Source: Opisthorchis felineus (Eukaryota > Platyhelminthes > Trematoda > Opisthorchiida > Opisthorchiidae). Taken from it: a stretch of 64,000 bases of DNA. A program made the translations under genes and the position numbers. How positions within the stretch are numbered: the stretch's first letter is position 1; the number at the start of each line of letters is the position of its first letter. A model generated the notes under the pieces. It saw only the letters and a list, made by a program, of their open reading frames with translations, was not told where the DNA came from and made no database searches. Positions 1-12,500 of the stretch are shown piece after piece. The stretch covers positions 1,501,891-1,565,890 of the forward strand of contig SJOL01009403.1 in NCBI GenBank assembly GCA_004794785.1, written 5' to 3'.

Positions 1-640
1 CTGGACCTTACCGTGGTTTGACGGTTTGTGTGCCTCCGTGACGCATTGAGCTATGCTGGGTGGTGTCCGTGCGACACTCACAAAGCTTCTCATACCGGGT
101 TGGTTAGTGATTAGAAGTCTGACCAACACAGTCTCCTGGTCCTCCAGGTTGTGGGTCGGAACATGTGTGGCGACTTGTTATATAAAAATGGCATCGCACT
201 TGCATTCTCCACCAGACACCGCTGCCTTACGGTCAGGCGTTTTAGCCAAAGAATTTGGTTGAGGAGCCTAATCGTCCTGCTGTCTAGTTGTGAGCGCCAT
301 GACAGTATCTCAGCTCGCGTACAACCATGATACTTACAACTAATAATACTCACGCCACATCGGTCGTCGCGTGATCTCAACAGCCGGGTAGACTTACTTG
401 CTGTATATAGTATATATGTATATATATGGTATATATATAGTATATATATAGACTACTGCTGACGCCTCCTTTCTTACACTCCTCACCACCATTCGAATAC
501 TCTCACCGCAGCTCCCAGTACTAGGGCTGACCGCTTTGTTCACCGTGCATCACGCCCAGCTGCAGCTTCTGTATGACCATCTTCAATAACAACCCCAAAC
601 GATTCGAAGTCTGTTTTCAAAACCCAGAAACCGACCTAAT
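1..640. other. No gene seen; AT microsatellite
   Basis: Nothing coding is recognisable. An imperfect (TA)n microsatellite with GTATATATA variants lies at about 402-451. Confidence 0.5.
402..451. repeat. Imperfect TA microsatellite
   Basis: About 50 bp of TATATA blocks separated by G or GG, flanked by non-repetitive sequence. Confidence 0.9.
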
Positions 641-644
641 TAGC

Positions 645-2360
645 TACCTTTAATGTCCGTACACTGAAGCGGCTCCTGCACGTACGCTGAATTCCATTTG
701 CATTGATGTATGCTCTTTGTCAGAAGTAAGTACACAAGATGCGGGTACTGTAATTGATATGGTTGCACATTCGCTCTCATTCAGGTCCCGGCTGCGCACC
801 TCCGGTGATGCAGAGGCCGCTGCAGCCGGATATGCCTGGGTGGGTATTGTATTCATCTGCCTAGCGGAAGCGTCTCCGTTTGGTTAGATACTCGCTGTTA
901 GTCGCCTCCGCGAGGTTCGTTTGTCAAGTTTTGTGGAAGAATCTCGAGAAAGTGAGGTCCATCGCAACCTGTTTATTCTGTCTGTTTACGCCCCAACTGA
1001 CTGTAGCCCTGAATCTGCGGAAGACAGTTTCTACAACGAGCTAAAAGCTCAGATATCGTTGTGGTTGCTGGTCACATGAACGCCCAAGTGCAGACCTAAA
1101 TGCCGAAGAACTGGAAGATGCGAAAAATGCTGGAAACGTCCGCAGACTGTTCCACTTCATTAGTTAGACTGTTCCCCGGAATCTTTTTTGTCAGCGAACC
1201 TATCAGGAACTAGGATGGCTCTCGGATACCTAGCAAAGGATAATGTTTGGACTCCTGGGCATAGTACTTCCAACAAGAATTCAGTTGGCCACCTGCCGCA
1301 TTCAATCCAAACGTTTAACAAGCTTGTGTTGTATCCTCTTGAGATCGATATTGCTGGTTGATAGTTACTATATGGCGGATGGTAGCTCTGAGCGTGTGGA
1401 AGACAGCTCCTACGAGATTTGTCACTGCTGTTTCGGTCAGGAAGAAGTACAGCTATCTTGATTCTAGTGGTGTGTATGCTCCTTTCGGCCGACTAAACTT
1501 GGAAGAAATCCATCTTGGTGATCAATTCGGGTTTGAATCACCGCACAGTTCGCTCACGATATTGCTATCTTTGGATCATACAGCTTGGAGGTGAAAACTG
1601 TTTCAACCAATATAGTCCTATTGCACGTTTTGACATATAATTCACACCTGCAAAGTGTAAGGTGCTACTGCCAGACTGGGTGGGGTCAAACCCATAACTC
1701 ACGCTTTCAAAAGAACCAAATCGAAGTGGTAGGTCCGTTGTTCTGTATAGGTAACTGCAACAATCACGCCTGACTAGTAAATGATGGAGTCTTTCCCCGA
1801 AATTGGAAGGCCAGTGCAGCATTTACCTAACTTCGACATTTGTGGCGCCGATGTGACACCAGCTTAACTGTAAACAACAGAGCATCCACTGGTGCGGTTC
1901 GATTTGTCGAACTTTATGAATCAGGGATGTGACCGTTGTGCGCAGGCCTTTAACGACTGTGACTGCTGATGCCTCCAAACGATTGCGTGGGTTTGGTGTG
2001 GATCAATACTAATGAGGTATGCCAGATGGTTTTCAGGAAGGAGAGCTCTTCCTCGATAGACCAACCAGTCAAGTTCTACAGGTTGCACCGGTTACACCAT
2101 GTAATTGGTACTCCAGAGGACCGTTTGCCGCAAAAATCCGTCTTTGCCCACTCGTTTATCAGATGGAAAGGGGCAGTCAGCCCATGACATGACAATAAAG
2201 CATGAAAGCTGTCACCAGTCAACTCGGTCGCTTTCGTCTGCCCGGATCGAGACCTCGGGCCGCGACAAACCAACGGTTAATCACCCTGACAGATACGGCT
2301 ATGTCACACAGCCAATGGTGATCCTGCATAACAGCTATTGCCTTACCACGTAGCTCTCCC
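645..2360 (+). pseudogene. Broken non-LTR retrotransposon (LINE copy 1)
   Basis: The plus-strand reading shows pieces of an APE-type endonuclease/reverse-transcriptase polyprotein in order. FNVRTL, the usual endonuclease start, lies at about 648. LFILSVYAPTDCSPE is at about 970-1010 and GHMNAQV near 1075, where the family D is [18 protein letters not shown] is at about 1640-1695. The C-terminus (SMKAVTSQLGRFRLPGSRPR) is at about 2200-2260. Frame changes and stops are frequent. The reverse-transcriptase core between about 1250 and 1600 is missing or unrecognisable. It belongs with the copies at 4.3-5.5 and 18.5-21.2 kb. Clade (RTE- or CR1-like) is not settled. Confidence 0.72.
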
Positions 2361-2682
2361 ACGTTCTGCCATACGGGACAAATGCATCAATTTAATGGTA
2401 ATGGACTGGTTATGACATCACATCCAGCGCGTTGGGTCAGTCATTTATTCTCCTATTCCTCGGTGAACAAAACTTTAGCAGCTAAACGAGCCGTGCTTTG
2501 GTGCACGGTTTATAGCTGAAAACTGAAACTCATTGAGTTATAACCACTCTACATTTACTGTTTGTCCATCGTTCGAGTAGAACGTAAGCTGTTTGCTTGA
2601 CTGCTGTAAGTGAATGCTGAAAACGTATATCCATTTGAGAACTGAAAAACCAATTAACCATACACCATCCTGGCAACATTGG
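2361..2682. other. Intergenic, nothing recognised
   Basis: About 320 bp between LINE copy 1 and the first SINE; no coding or repeat signal seen. Confidence 0.5.
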
Positions 2683-2865
2683 AGCGAGATGGCTCAGTGG
2701 TTAGAGGGCGAATTTACTGACCGGAAGGTCCGTGGTTCGAACCCGAACTCTGCCTCTCGACTTACCCTGTCTAGGCTTGGGCAACCAGGCAGTATCCCAG
2801 CCCTTGTGCTTCTTTCTGGTGGCATGGCAGTTAGGCACCGAAAGGGTGCTACAGCTGAACGATTT
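2683..2865 (+). mobile_element. tRNA-derived SINE-A, copy 1
   Basis: A pol III A box (TGGCTCAGTGG) and B box (GGTTCGAACCC) lie in a tRNA-like head, followed by a conserved body (TCTAGGCTTGGGCAACC...GGCACCGAAAGGGTGCTACAG). A 7-bp target-site duplication, ACATTGG, flanks it at 2676-2682 and 2866-2872. Open frames through it are by-products. Confidence 0.93.
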
Positions 2866-2872
2866 ACATTGG

Positions 2873-4289
2873 TTTAGACCAACTTCTCCAAGGATATGGC
2901 TGGTTGAATTATCTGATGAACCGACACGAAAATTCCATTTCTTGGCTCTAACCAGAATGGCACCTTTTGAGACGGAATCTCTTGGAGCGGCTTGTAGTTG
3001 CCTGTAAAGTTAGTCTCTGTCGCTTCAATCGGCAGACGGGCAACGATGGAAGATCTTGTGAGGATGAGGGTAGCAGTGGCAATCCCTGATATGGAGTCTC
3101 GTGAGATGCTGACCTAATTGGCGTTCTAATTCAGTAGAATAGCACGCTTACTTGAATTATACTCCCGCTCAGTGCAGTAAAGCCACTAAGATGACTTCAT
3201 GCTAGGGACTTTGGTGCATTTAGATCAACATCCGAGTATGCGGAGAGGTGTGCGATGTTCATGTGATATCCCTATAGAGTTTGTATGGCAATAGATTGGC
3301 TGACTATCAAGTAGGGTCCTAACATTGCAGCAACTCATGAAGAGTGGTTTTCTGATATTTACAAGTCTGGATTGCATGTTACCTTCCCCAGCCGTCGAGA
3401 CTTCTGAAGGTACACCCCTTAGTGGAGACACCTTCGCATCATTTGGGCGGCATCGTCTAATAGGTATTGGTGCTGGTGTCCTCATCATCACTTGGCATTT
3501 TTAGTGTGCATGCAATGCCTTTTTACAGCCAAGTGCGACGGTCAAGTAAGCAAGGGCTCGCAGAGAATGGCGGAACGGCTCCTCCATCATAGTAACCCTC
3601 TCAAGACTACACTGTATCAGGTCACGTGGGAGTACTTCAATGGGGTGAATCATCATCTTCAGAGGCGGCAACATTAATGTTGACACTGATGCTTCACTGC
3701 CGTGCAACCACAAAGTTTGTCTAATTATATTTAAAGCCTCGGAGTGAAAAGAAGAGAAAAGAGTTGGTGAGGGAGGGAACCTGGTTCTGGCCCATCGCAA
3801 GCATTTTCGGGTGCCTACACCTCCAAGCACTCAATCAAATAATTTGGAAAGAAACTGATAGCACGAACGCCACTGACATCGATCAGCCGCAATGAATGAT
3901 CACTCGTTTCTCGAGACACCTTACCGTCCACTCTGGGACCCTTTGGGGCACACAGATGTTGGACCTCCGCTCAGTTGAGCCTAGAAGGCTCCATGACAAT
4001 TTCACTCATATCTGGTCCATTCTATTTGGTTCTTTGTAGGAACCTGCTTTATTTCTTTATGTCGACGCAAGATCCCGTCGCTAACGACTGAACATAATCT
4101 TTCATCACCCAGAAAGAAATGGTTGCCCTCAGCGGCTACACTTCTGACACGTTGAATGATCAGAACAGCCTTCCGGTGGAATCCATCGAGGATCACTCTG
4201 AGAATGTATTTAAAACGTCGGTCGACCACTGTCACGGGGATGAACGCTCGCTCTATTCGTGAACAGCGGCCAACCATGGCATCGAATAG
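2873..4289. other. No gene; possible LINE scrap on minus strand
   Basis: No gene is recognised. On the minus strand near 3310-3350 the peptide SCCNVRTLLDSQ resembles the NVRTLL start of LINE endonucleases, but nothing following it confirms this. The rest, including a minus-strand open frame at 4002-4334, has no recognisable content. Confidence 0.35.
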
Positions 4290-5540
4290 CCTAATGTGTG
4301 CTGGAATGTGGAATATCCCAGAAGGGTACTCCAACCTCCAAGTTATGAAACTGCCAGTCTTCTGCCCTATATGACAAAATGGAGCTCACCGTAATATTGT
4401 AAACTCGACCCCCGACATATAGGCTGATATCACGCCTTCGCCGCAGGTGATGCAGGTTGACAGAGTCACTCTGGCCTCCCTGATCCGATGGAAAACCGTC
4501 TTTAGGTAGATAACCTGGGTTCATACCCGGGTAGCAAATTTGTCTATGATTTATCCACAGGTAGTTTCGTGTTCAATCCTACCCAGCCTTGCAGCATCAC
4601 TTAGGTGTGAGGCTTAAACCAAATTGCGAAATAGAATAATCTAGGTTATTTTATATGGTTTGTCTTACAATGGCATCAGACCATCGAAGAGCCATGTTGC
4701 CTGCCTACTCGATATCTGTGAGCGAATGCCCTGGAACCCACAAGCATTAGGGGCTAGAAGTTAGCCTTCGGTGATCATGTCGACGACGAATTTGAAGAGA
4801 AGAGGGGCGGGATGACAGCCTTGCCTAACATCACTGGATTTAGCAGCCTGGCCAGTGCTTACCGTAGGCCTTCGCGCGTCCCCGGGAGTTGGCGTACGGC
4901 GCTTTGAGAGTCAATAGTTAATGGAGACACCTATGCTTCATGGGGCGAGACGGCCCAAGTGGTTAGAGCGCGAATTTACTGACCGGAAGGTCCGTGGTTC
5001 GACCCGACCTCTGCCTCTCGACTTCCCCTGTCTAGGCTTGGGCAACCTGACAGTATCCCAGCCCTCGTGCTTCCTTCGGGTGGCATGGCAGCTAGGCACC
5101 GAAAGGGTGTTACAGCTGAACGATTTCGATTTTTCGATTTTATGCTTCATGGACAATGTCATGGTACCCGATGGTCCACAGTAAAAGGCAGCTTCTCCGT
5201 CAAGAAAGACGACCACTGTTCGTTGTTGTAAACATTGTCGCTGTTTCAGAATCTTCCGGAGAACGAATATGTGTCCAATGCGCCCTCTTGTAGGACAGAG
5301 CCCACCTTGGTTTTCACGGACCTGCCTTCCTCTGTTTTGTCAACTTTCTAGGGATGAAACCAGAGAACACCTTCGGTGCCACAGCTACCAGCCTAATACC
5401 GCTATGGCTTTTACACAGTGTTCGCCCACCCTTTTTGGGGATGGGGACGATTGCTGATGTACCCCATTCTGCGGGCACTTTTCTTTCACTCCATACGGCA
5501 TCATTAAGTTTCGTCAAAGAAAGCTAGATACAAACCGTCC
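4290..5540 (-). pseudogene. Broken non-LTR retrotransposon (LINE copy 2)
   Basis: Read on the minus strand, reverse-transcriptase segments occur in order. WSERKVPAEWGTSAIVPIPKK lies at about 5430-5490. A weak GRGRIGHIFVLRKILKQR then TVVVFLDGEAAF at about 5200-5310 is followed by SSDVRQGCHPAPLLFKFVVD (4780-4837) and SLTDIE*AGNMAL (4688-4726). The last, LRRRRDISLYVGGRVYN, is at about 4400-4450. The catalytic YADD reads stop-A-G-N, so the copy is dead. A SINE-A at 4944-5140 splits it. Confidence 0.82.
4944..5140 (+). mobile_element. SINE-A copy 2, inserted in LINE copy 2
   Basis: A complete SINE-A ending in a short CGATTT-type repeat tail. A perfect 12-bp duplication TATGCTTCATGG flanks it at 4932-4943 and 5141-5152, marking a clean target-primed insertion into the older LINE. 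The A box is degenerate (CGGCCCAAGTGG). Confidence 0.95.
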
Positions 5541-5549
5541 GGTCCTGGC

Positions 5550-5607
5550 TTTTCGGCTGCCCCTGTCTAGCCTTAGGTAACTTGGCAGTATCAGCCCTCG
5601 TGCTTTC
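5550..5607 (+). mobile_element. SINE-A body fragment
   Basis: CCCCTGTCTAGCCTTAGGTA then ACTTGGCAGTATCAGCCC matches the SINE-A body at 5030-5070 without the tRNA-like head. It is 5'-truncated or eroded. Confidence 0.7.
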
Positions 5608-6435
5608 GTCGATTTGCACAGTAGCTATGCGTCTAAGGAGTGGAACGACTGGACAGCTATCATTATTATTATTTCATATGCTATGCGGAGAATGCGGACT
5701 CCGGGTCAGAAATGAGTGCTTTCGGACCACGTGATGGTCATTGACCAAAAGAACCTCGCTGCTGTGCGACCCACTCAGATGTGTACGGTCCAGGGAAACG
5801 GACTAGAAGCGCATCCTCGAACATAAAGTGTGCGGTGCTGGTGTCGTCCGCGTCACTCCGTGTTTATGTCTAGTTCATGCCGCTGATCGAACCTCATAGG
5901 CAGCAACGCTTTGACGTATTCTTGGAACTCACTCATCCTTCTTCGGGTGGAAGTCACCACAAAAAAGTAAGCTTATGTTGTAAGTGACCTCTGCGGTCTT
6001 TATACATTTTTGCGTTCAATCCCTAACTTTCTTTTACTCGAGACTCTTCCATGCTCGTGTTTTGGCTGTCTCCCTATGACCACTGTTGCCCTACTGTTAT
6101 CGGTAATGCTGCTTCTGATTTCATCGACGATGCGAGAGTTTTATAAAAGTAGATTTGCAAGCGTAGAAAGTGATGCGACTTTTCCAAATGACTGGGTCGT
6201 CATTATTCCAGCCTGAGATAAAAGAATGCATGGTTGTGTAAGTCGTTAGCTACCTTTATGTTTGTTAGCAAGTACCTGACTAGGTACAATGAAATACTTC
6301 CGGATTATTGTGGTTACTCAACCCTGTTGCTCTTTCTAATTCGAAAAAAGACTAGTTTGAACCAGTAGAATCTGTTTCTTCGTTTTAGTCGTATTTGCTG
6401 ACGACCTTTTTTTTAAATGTACAATTGCTTTTCAG
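5608..6435. other. CLASP: No exon recognised upstream of CLASP exon 1
   Basis: The spliced CLASP message needs an upstream exon ending one base into a codon. I scanned this region and found no exon with TOG1-like sequence. An open frame at 6010-6213 is unmatched. The stretch also includes a (CATTATTATTATT) run near 5660. Confidence 0.4.
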
Positions 6436-6513
6436 TTTCTGCTATGTCCAAGTATACCTCAGATGGGTTCGAACGTAAGAACTCGGCACCGGTCAAAAGC
6501 TCAGTGTCAGCAG
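6436..6513 (+). CDS. CLASP: CLASP exon 1 of this model (linker before TOG2)
   Basis: The acceptor follows a long T-rich tract (ends TTTTCAG) and the donor is CAG|GTACGT. It starts two bases into a codon and ends one base into a codon, so an upstream exon must exist for the spliced form. It encodes a Ser/Lys-rich linker ([15 protein letters not shown]). An in-frame ATG at 6444 could start a TOG1-less isoform, as short CLASP isoforms do elsewhere. The match is positional, resting on phase and on the following exons. Confidence 0.75.
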
Positions 6514-9500
6514 GTACGTGTCGATTACTTATCTTCTGTTTTCACTGGAGTTCATTTTGTCTGTGTTTGACATCCGTTAATACTATCACTGTACCCATTT
6601 TCTCGTTATCCAGATGGGAAGGTGGAACGGAAACGTTCCGCTGGAGACGGTCAAGGTGATTTGTTAATCATGTTGCTATGTATGAGTAACCTAGCAAATT
6701 TTTCCTATCCTCACGTAGCGCATCCTTTTCGTTTGCACCGATGAATCGCCACCTTGATGAGAGCCTTGCCACCCTTTTTTCCCGCTCACATATCCACCTG
6801 CTTTTCCGTTTCTTTTCACATTTCGCATGCGGCTACAAACCCTTCATCAGCATGATTTACGTCGCTTCGGTGGCCTTCTGAATCTTACTGTTAACATGAA
6901 GCCCAGGTCTAGATCTTCTTCAGGTAGCTGTAGTTTGATTTTGTTCCCATCGGTCCATTATGTTCCTTTCGGTTCCGTCACTTATGTTGTCTTGCCACAC
7001 TGGTTTCTAGCTCAGCGGGCAAACTGGTTTCTACCTCCCTTAGGTGCCGGTGCAGTTGATGAAGACATGTTCCGGGCCTCGTTCGTCCCGCCTATGTCTA
7101 TCACGGTAGGTGAATTTTCCTATCCCACAGTGAATCTCCCTAGGCCTATTCATCCAAAGAACTCCTGGATATCATGGGACGAATCAAAGACAATTTGTCT
7201 GTTCCGGCGGAAGAATGGGAGAAACGAGTGGATGCCGTAAGTATTCATCCCACTTCTGGTGTTGCCTGGTTTCCAGCTTTTGCAGCTAAGTTGACCACAT
7301 TTTCCCTTCGCGTTTCACCACCCAGCTAAAAACATTACGTGTCCTGGTTGCCAACGGTGCTAATCAGTTTGAGGAGTTCATTCCACAGCTGAAGACGTTG
7401 GAAACACAAGTGGATGGGTGTTTGCGTGATCTGCGGTCATCAGTTGTACGGGAAGCCTGTATCACTGTCGCGTAAGTCCTCATATTTATCTTGTGCGTTT
7501 TCCTTTTGAAGGTTTTCATTAATTTTGGTGTGAATTTTCGGTCTAGCCAGCTGTAGACTTACGCAGGCAATCTGTATAATGGGTATTAGTCAGAAATGTC
7601 CTGGCTGGATAGTGATTGATCTTCGCGGACCAATAATGACTAAATCATGGGCTGAACATCGAACCAGATTGGACATGCGACCAATCCTGAGCCTGTCAGC
7701 ATGTTGAAAAAAATGGTAGCCCGGGCACTTCAATTGATAGTTGATCAGCTGGATGTTGGTCCGTTCACTGAGCCTGGCAGTTGGCTCACAAACATTTTGT
7801 CGCCAATCGAGAAGGCATCATCACTTCGTGGTAAGCTGGGGCGACGATGTCTCCACGATTGGTAATGAAACACTTAAAAGCCAGTTACCAATTTCGACGA
7901 AAAGATCAACAACCACCGAGCCTTAGTCACAGGAAAACTTCGTTTCAGAATTTATCCTATTTTGTCTGCATACCTACATTTTGCATGGTATGCAATGTTG
8001 AAAACCGTTTCATTCAGTCTAGAGAACTTTCGACCCGGTGAGATACAGCCCAAATGACCCTATCTGAATTGGAGCATCTGTCATATGCTGCAGTGTCCTA
8101 ATTACCTACGAGTTATTTGCTTCTTCGCCAGCCGGTTTTTACAGCAGCTTTTTTGGTGCATTCATCATTGTTCTCGGATTCTTTTCCGCTTCAAATAAAC
8201 CCGCTCCCTCTGTCTCCGGGGTATGGTTCATGATTGACTTGAATTCATCGTCCCCATCCGGTCACTAGTTTATCATGGCACGCCTCCCTTTTTCACATTT
8301 TTTGATTTCTATTTGTTTTGTGAGTTGTTTGGATTCGTACTTCAGTGGCACCAGTCGTCAAGTTTTTTTCATTGACATTGTCATCTCGCCCTTGTTTGTC
8401 TTCTCTTACCCAGGTACCTTTCTCAGCAGCTAGGAACTCGATTTGATCGCTTTGCCGAAACGATCTTGCAGACTCTGATAGGACTGATGTCTAATAGTGC
8501 CAAAATTATGGCCAGTAGTGGTGTCCTCGCCATACGCTTCATCCTTGAGGTGAGCTGTACTCCCATACTTATTTTTGTTTGATGCACATTATTACTTTGA
8601 TTGATAGGCATTCCACTGAGATGGACGCATGTGTGCTCTTGTAATTTTGTGAGGTGTTGTTCACTTGGTTACACCTCAATTGCAGTTAGTTTGGACAAAA
8701 AGAAAGTAGGTGCTGGTACACTGTGAATCCACTGGGTTGACATTTTAGTCCGAGTCCGTTTTTCAAGAATACTGTTGGCGTCTGCTTGATATGCAAAGGA
8801 GAATATCTCGTAGGCGACAACGTGCCACACTGTATGTTTTCTCGTTCAAGTTCGTGCCCATCACAATCAGTCAACTCGCTTTCAAGACGGACTAAATAAG
8901 AATCATACGATTCCCGGATAGCGTACCAACACTCATGAGCAACAACAGCCTTTGACTCGGGACCGCTAGCTGGCAAATGTTGAGTTTTTCAGGGACTTTC
9001 TGTAGATTCTCGCATCATGAATGTCCACTAAGCTCTGGAGACACTGATGCTGCTGTCGTTGGTGGTGATTGGAATACTCAGGCTACAAACAGCACGGCGT
9101 AGGTGTCTACCTGGAAATGTTTTGTTACGTAGACATGTGACATAGTAAATACGATAGTTATCTCCTGAGCACATGGTGAAAGGATAGATGTATGGGATGA
9201 ACTCTGACACGGAGATCAAATGTTTCTTGGTGGTCTGTGTGATTGTACTCAGGACAGCAACAAACTTGTTTTGTCATCCCCACGCTGGCAGTAATTATTC
9301 TAGGGGAAACCTTTTCGAAGAGTGGTTACACTCTTGAAGCGTCAACAATAGTGTTTCTCATTAATCGTGACCTAGAAGACGATCCTTCCTCTCCGTGGAG
9401 AGGAGCTAAATATCCTAAAAGTGCATTGACGACATCCTCTCGACTGATAGCGAGATGGCTCGGTGGTTAGAGCGCGAATTTACTGACCGGAAGGTCCGTC

Positions 9501-12500
9501 GTTCGAACCCGACCTCTGCCCCTCGACTTTCCCTGTCTAGGCTTGGGCAACCTGACAGTATCCCTGCCCTCGTGCTTCCTTCTGGTGGCATGGCACTTAG
9601 GCACCGAAATGGTGCTACGGCTGACAGTTTTTCTTAGATGACGAAACTTTTGTCAAACACGAGAACAGACCGGCGAACTTTTCCGTCTCTTCTGGGGGAA
9701 TTTTTTCCAGTCTCTTGTGCTTATTTCAACTTGCTTCATAATCGTAAATAACTTTGGTTTGGACTTGGTGGAATCATTATATCCGAACGGGAGGAGAACA
9801 GTGGATTTTGACAGAATGCACGCGCTGTGCTGCACACATATCTTAGCCGGTTATTGACATGCATTCCTGAGAATGCATATCGTGCATGTCATTGTGAGTA
9901 GATAGGAGAGAATTTCCATACGTCAATTTACCTCATCAGAAAGCTGGGCAATGTTATCTACTTGACTGTTGGCGCTGAGTTTGCTACCACACATCTAGAC
10001 GCTGTGCAGCGCTCAGTATGTCTGGTTATATCCATGGTGTCCTGATTTCCACCTATTTCCAGTTAGAAAGAAGTACTGACAAGAATGACCGATCGAAAAA
10101 TCATCAACAATAGTGTCCTTTCGGTGGTCAGAGTTCACTGTTGAAAAAAAAATAATGAGCCTCTTGTTTTCCATCGTTGGTGTTTTCCCACTGCCTATCG
10201 ACCGCTTTTTGTTGTTTGTGTTTATTTTGTGTTTGTTTCCATTATTAACGTTGTACAGAATTCCAGAAGTGTGACAGCTAACATCACTGCCAGTGTTCAC
10301 TGTCGGTGATTCACTGCCCGTTAGACATACTGTTTCACTTGAAGCAGGCCATTTTGTAAAAACTACAAAGTTCGAATGAAAATAGACGTCATGCAAGTAT
10401 TCTAATATACCTGTCCCAACAATTGATTGGATAACCTGTATGTTATCGGTTCTTAGCGCATGGTCGAGCCTCTGTATTTTTCTATGCTCAATACAATCAC
10501 CAATGCAATCCTAAAATTCCAAAACACTAGTCTTCTGGGTGCCGTGCTATGAACTTGCCGTCATCCGCGGCAGTGGTTTTGTCTAAAAGCACATGCCCAC
10601 GAGGCTATTTTAGAATTTTCTTGTCCGGAGGGGGGGGGTATATCTCCACCATTTCATAATGAGTGTAAAACACCTTTGCCACTAAGTACTTACCTTAGAG
10701 AGCTATTGTTTCCCATATTTCGGACTTTTTAGCAATATTGTCATATCTTTTCGGTAAATCGTAGTTTTCACTGAACGGACTGAGCGCCAACATTTGCACT
10801 GATCGAGTGAAATTGATCGCTTCTGCATTGCAACTCTGGTTGATCCCCCTATTCCGAACTCTGGATGCTTCGCTCTAGCGTTAATTTTCTTAAGCAACTC
10901 AATACTAAGTACTCGGAACGGGATACTTTGTAAACACATCCGTTTAATTGGATCCTCGTCATTATGAGCCAACACAACACACTTTTCCTGGGCACTAGAA
11001 GCCGTAGCAGTTTTATATCACTGTCGATCCCATGGGGTTTCTTATTGAACCATTCCTGATCGATCAGGAAATGTAAGCAAGTGGATTCGCCAGTACTGTA
11101 CGTAACTACTGGGGCAGTACACGGGGTGTAAGTCAGGTTCTGGGTGGAACCTGTAGTCAGGTTTTAGGTTACTGCCGTGTGTATACGTTCAGCTAACCAC
11201 AATTACGATGTCTGGTGATTATGGAGAAAGATCCCTGTGTAATCTGTATAAGTAGTCTCTCTTCTCTGCCTAAAGGAAATTTAGTAGCGAAAAATTCGGG
11301 ACTAACGGAAATAGGTATCTCTTATGATTACTTTTTGAGGGGCTCTGTCATCTCACTAAAGCGGAATCACTACACTACTAAGGTCCACGTAGGTGCTCAA
11401 TTTCGCAGTGTCCTTTTGATTTATTGGAAACATGACTGGATATCATCACCAGTGACCATGAAAGAAATTAATCAGCTGCTTTGTTAATGAATTTGATGAT
11501 CTTTGCATTCAACCCCTATAAATGAGACGGAACAAAAGTAAATGCTTTCGGTATACGCTGTCGCTTGGGTCGTCGTGGTTTCCACCTTCCACTTCTTCAG
11601 TTCTTCACCTACGCAACTCGCTCGATGGCCGCGCGCACAGACCTGTCAGAGGGTTTTCTGGGACACTGAAATCTGTTCATAACTCGAAACTCGTTTTCTA
11701 TACCTAGAAATGAACTTCTAGTAGGGGTGTAGTTGTTATGCGGCATATCCATGAGTAAACCCCCACTCTCCAGGGCATTCCTATATAGGGACGACAGCTA
11801 AAGCCCGGTGCATTTCAGGTTTTTGAACTTGGGACGTGAGATGAGGTGCCTCATCAAACAAAATAATCTTGATGATAGTTTAATGCACACGTGAGTGTCA
11901 TATAACATAACTTCAGTGGGAAGCTAATTCATGTTAGATACACCTTCGAAGTCACCCTAAGGTGCGCTCTGGTATTTATTCAACAGCAGTATTGGCACTG
12001 CTGGCCAACCAACGCTTTCCAAATTTGTCTGCTTGAGCAGCCAAAGTCGTGTGGGCTGATACATGCACAAAAGACACTACCCAATCTGAATTGTCAGGCT
12101 GCTCTAGCCTTGGCAACATTTCTCTTGAAATCTGTCGTAGTGCAAAAACGTGGGACCGAGCCATTCCGGTATCTTCTAAGGAGCATACTTCATGAGTCGC
12201 TTCGCATCATAGATGTTAATTTACCCCGTTAAACATCGAAATGATCTGTTATGTACTGTACTATCAAAACTGTCGCAAGCACGCTATGTACTAACGATTC
12301 TTCTGGTAAGCTGTTTTTCACTTTAAGGAATTTGGAGCTTTGTAAAAAATGAGCAGACGTCAAGATGACATTTGGTTTCCCAAATGCTTGCTTTCTAGCC
12401 TAAATGGTCAGTACGTCGTTTTCGCCATACTTTCTCCACGACAAACAAAAGTTCGTTCCCACTTGTCACTTTGCAACGTCTGCAAGCTGAAAGTTACATC

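Noticed and set aside
2683..2765. tRNA gene
   Set aside because: A and B boxes are present but no full cloverleaf with a proper anticodon arm folds, and the segment is the head of a dispersed SINE.
2906..2936. Hammerhead core CTGATGA...CACGAAAA
   Set aside because: The intervening ACCGACAC cannot form stem II, and there is no paired stem I or related copy.
4921..5184. Peptides of the [12 protein letters not shown] type, repeated five times
   Set aside because: They are translations of SINE-A; the open frames follow the repeat and not a protein family.
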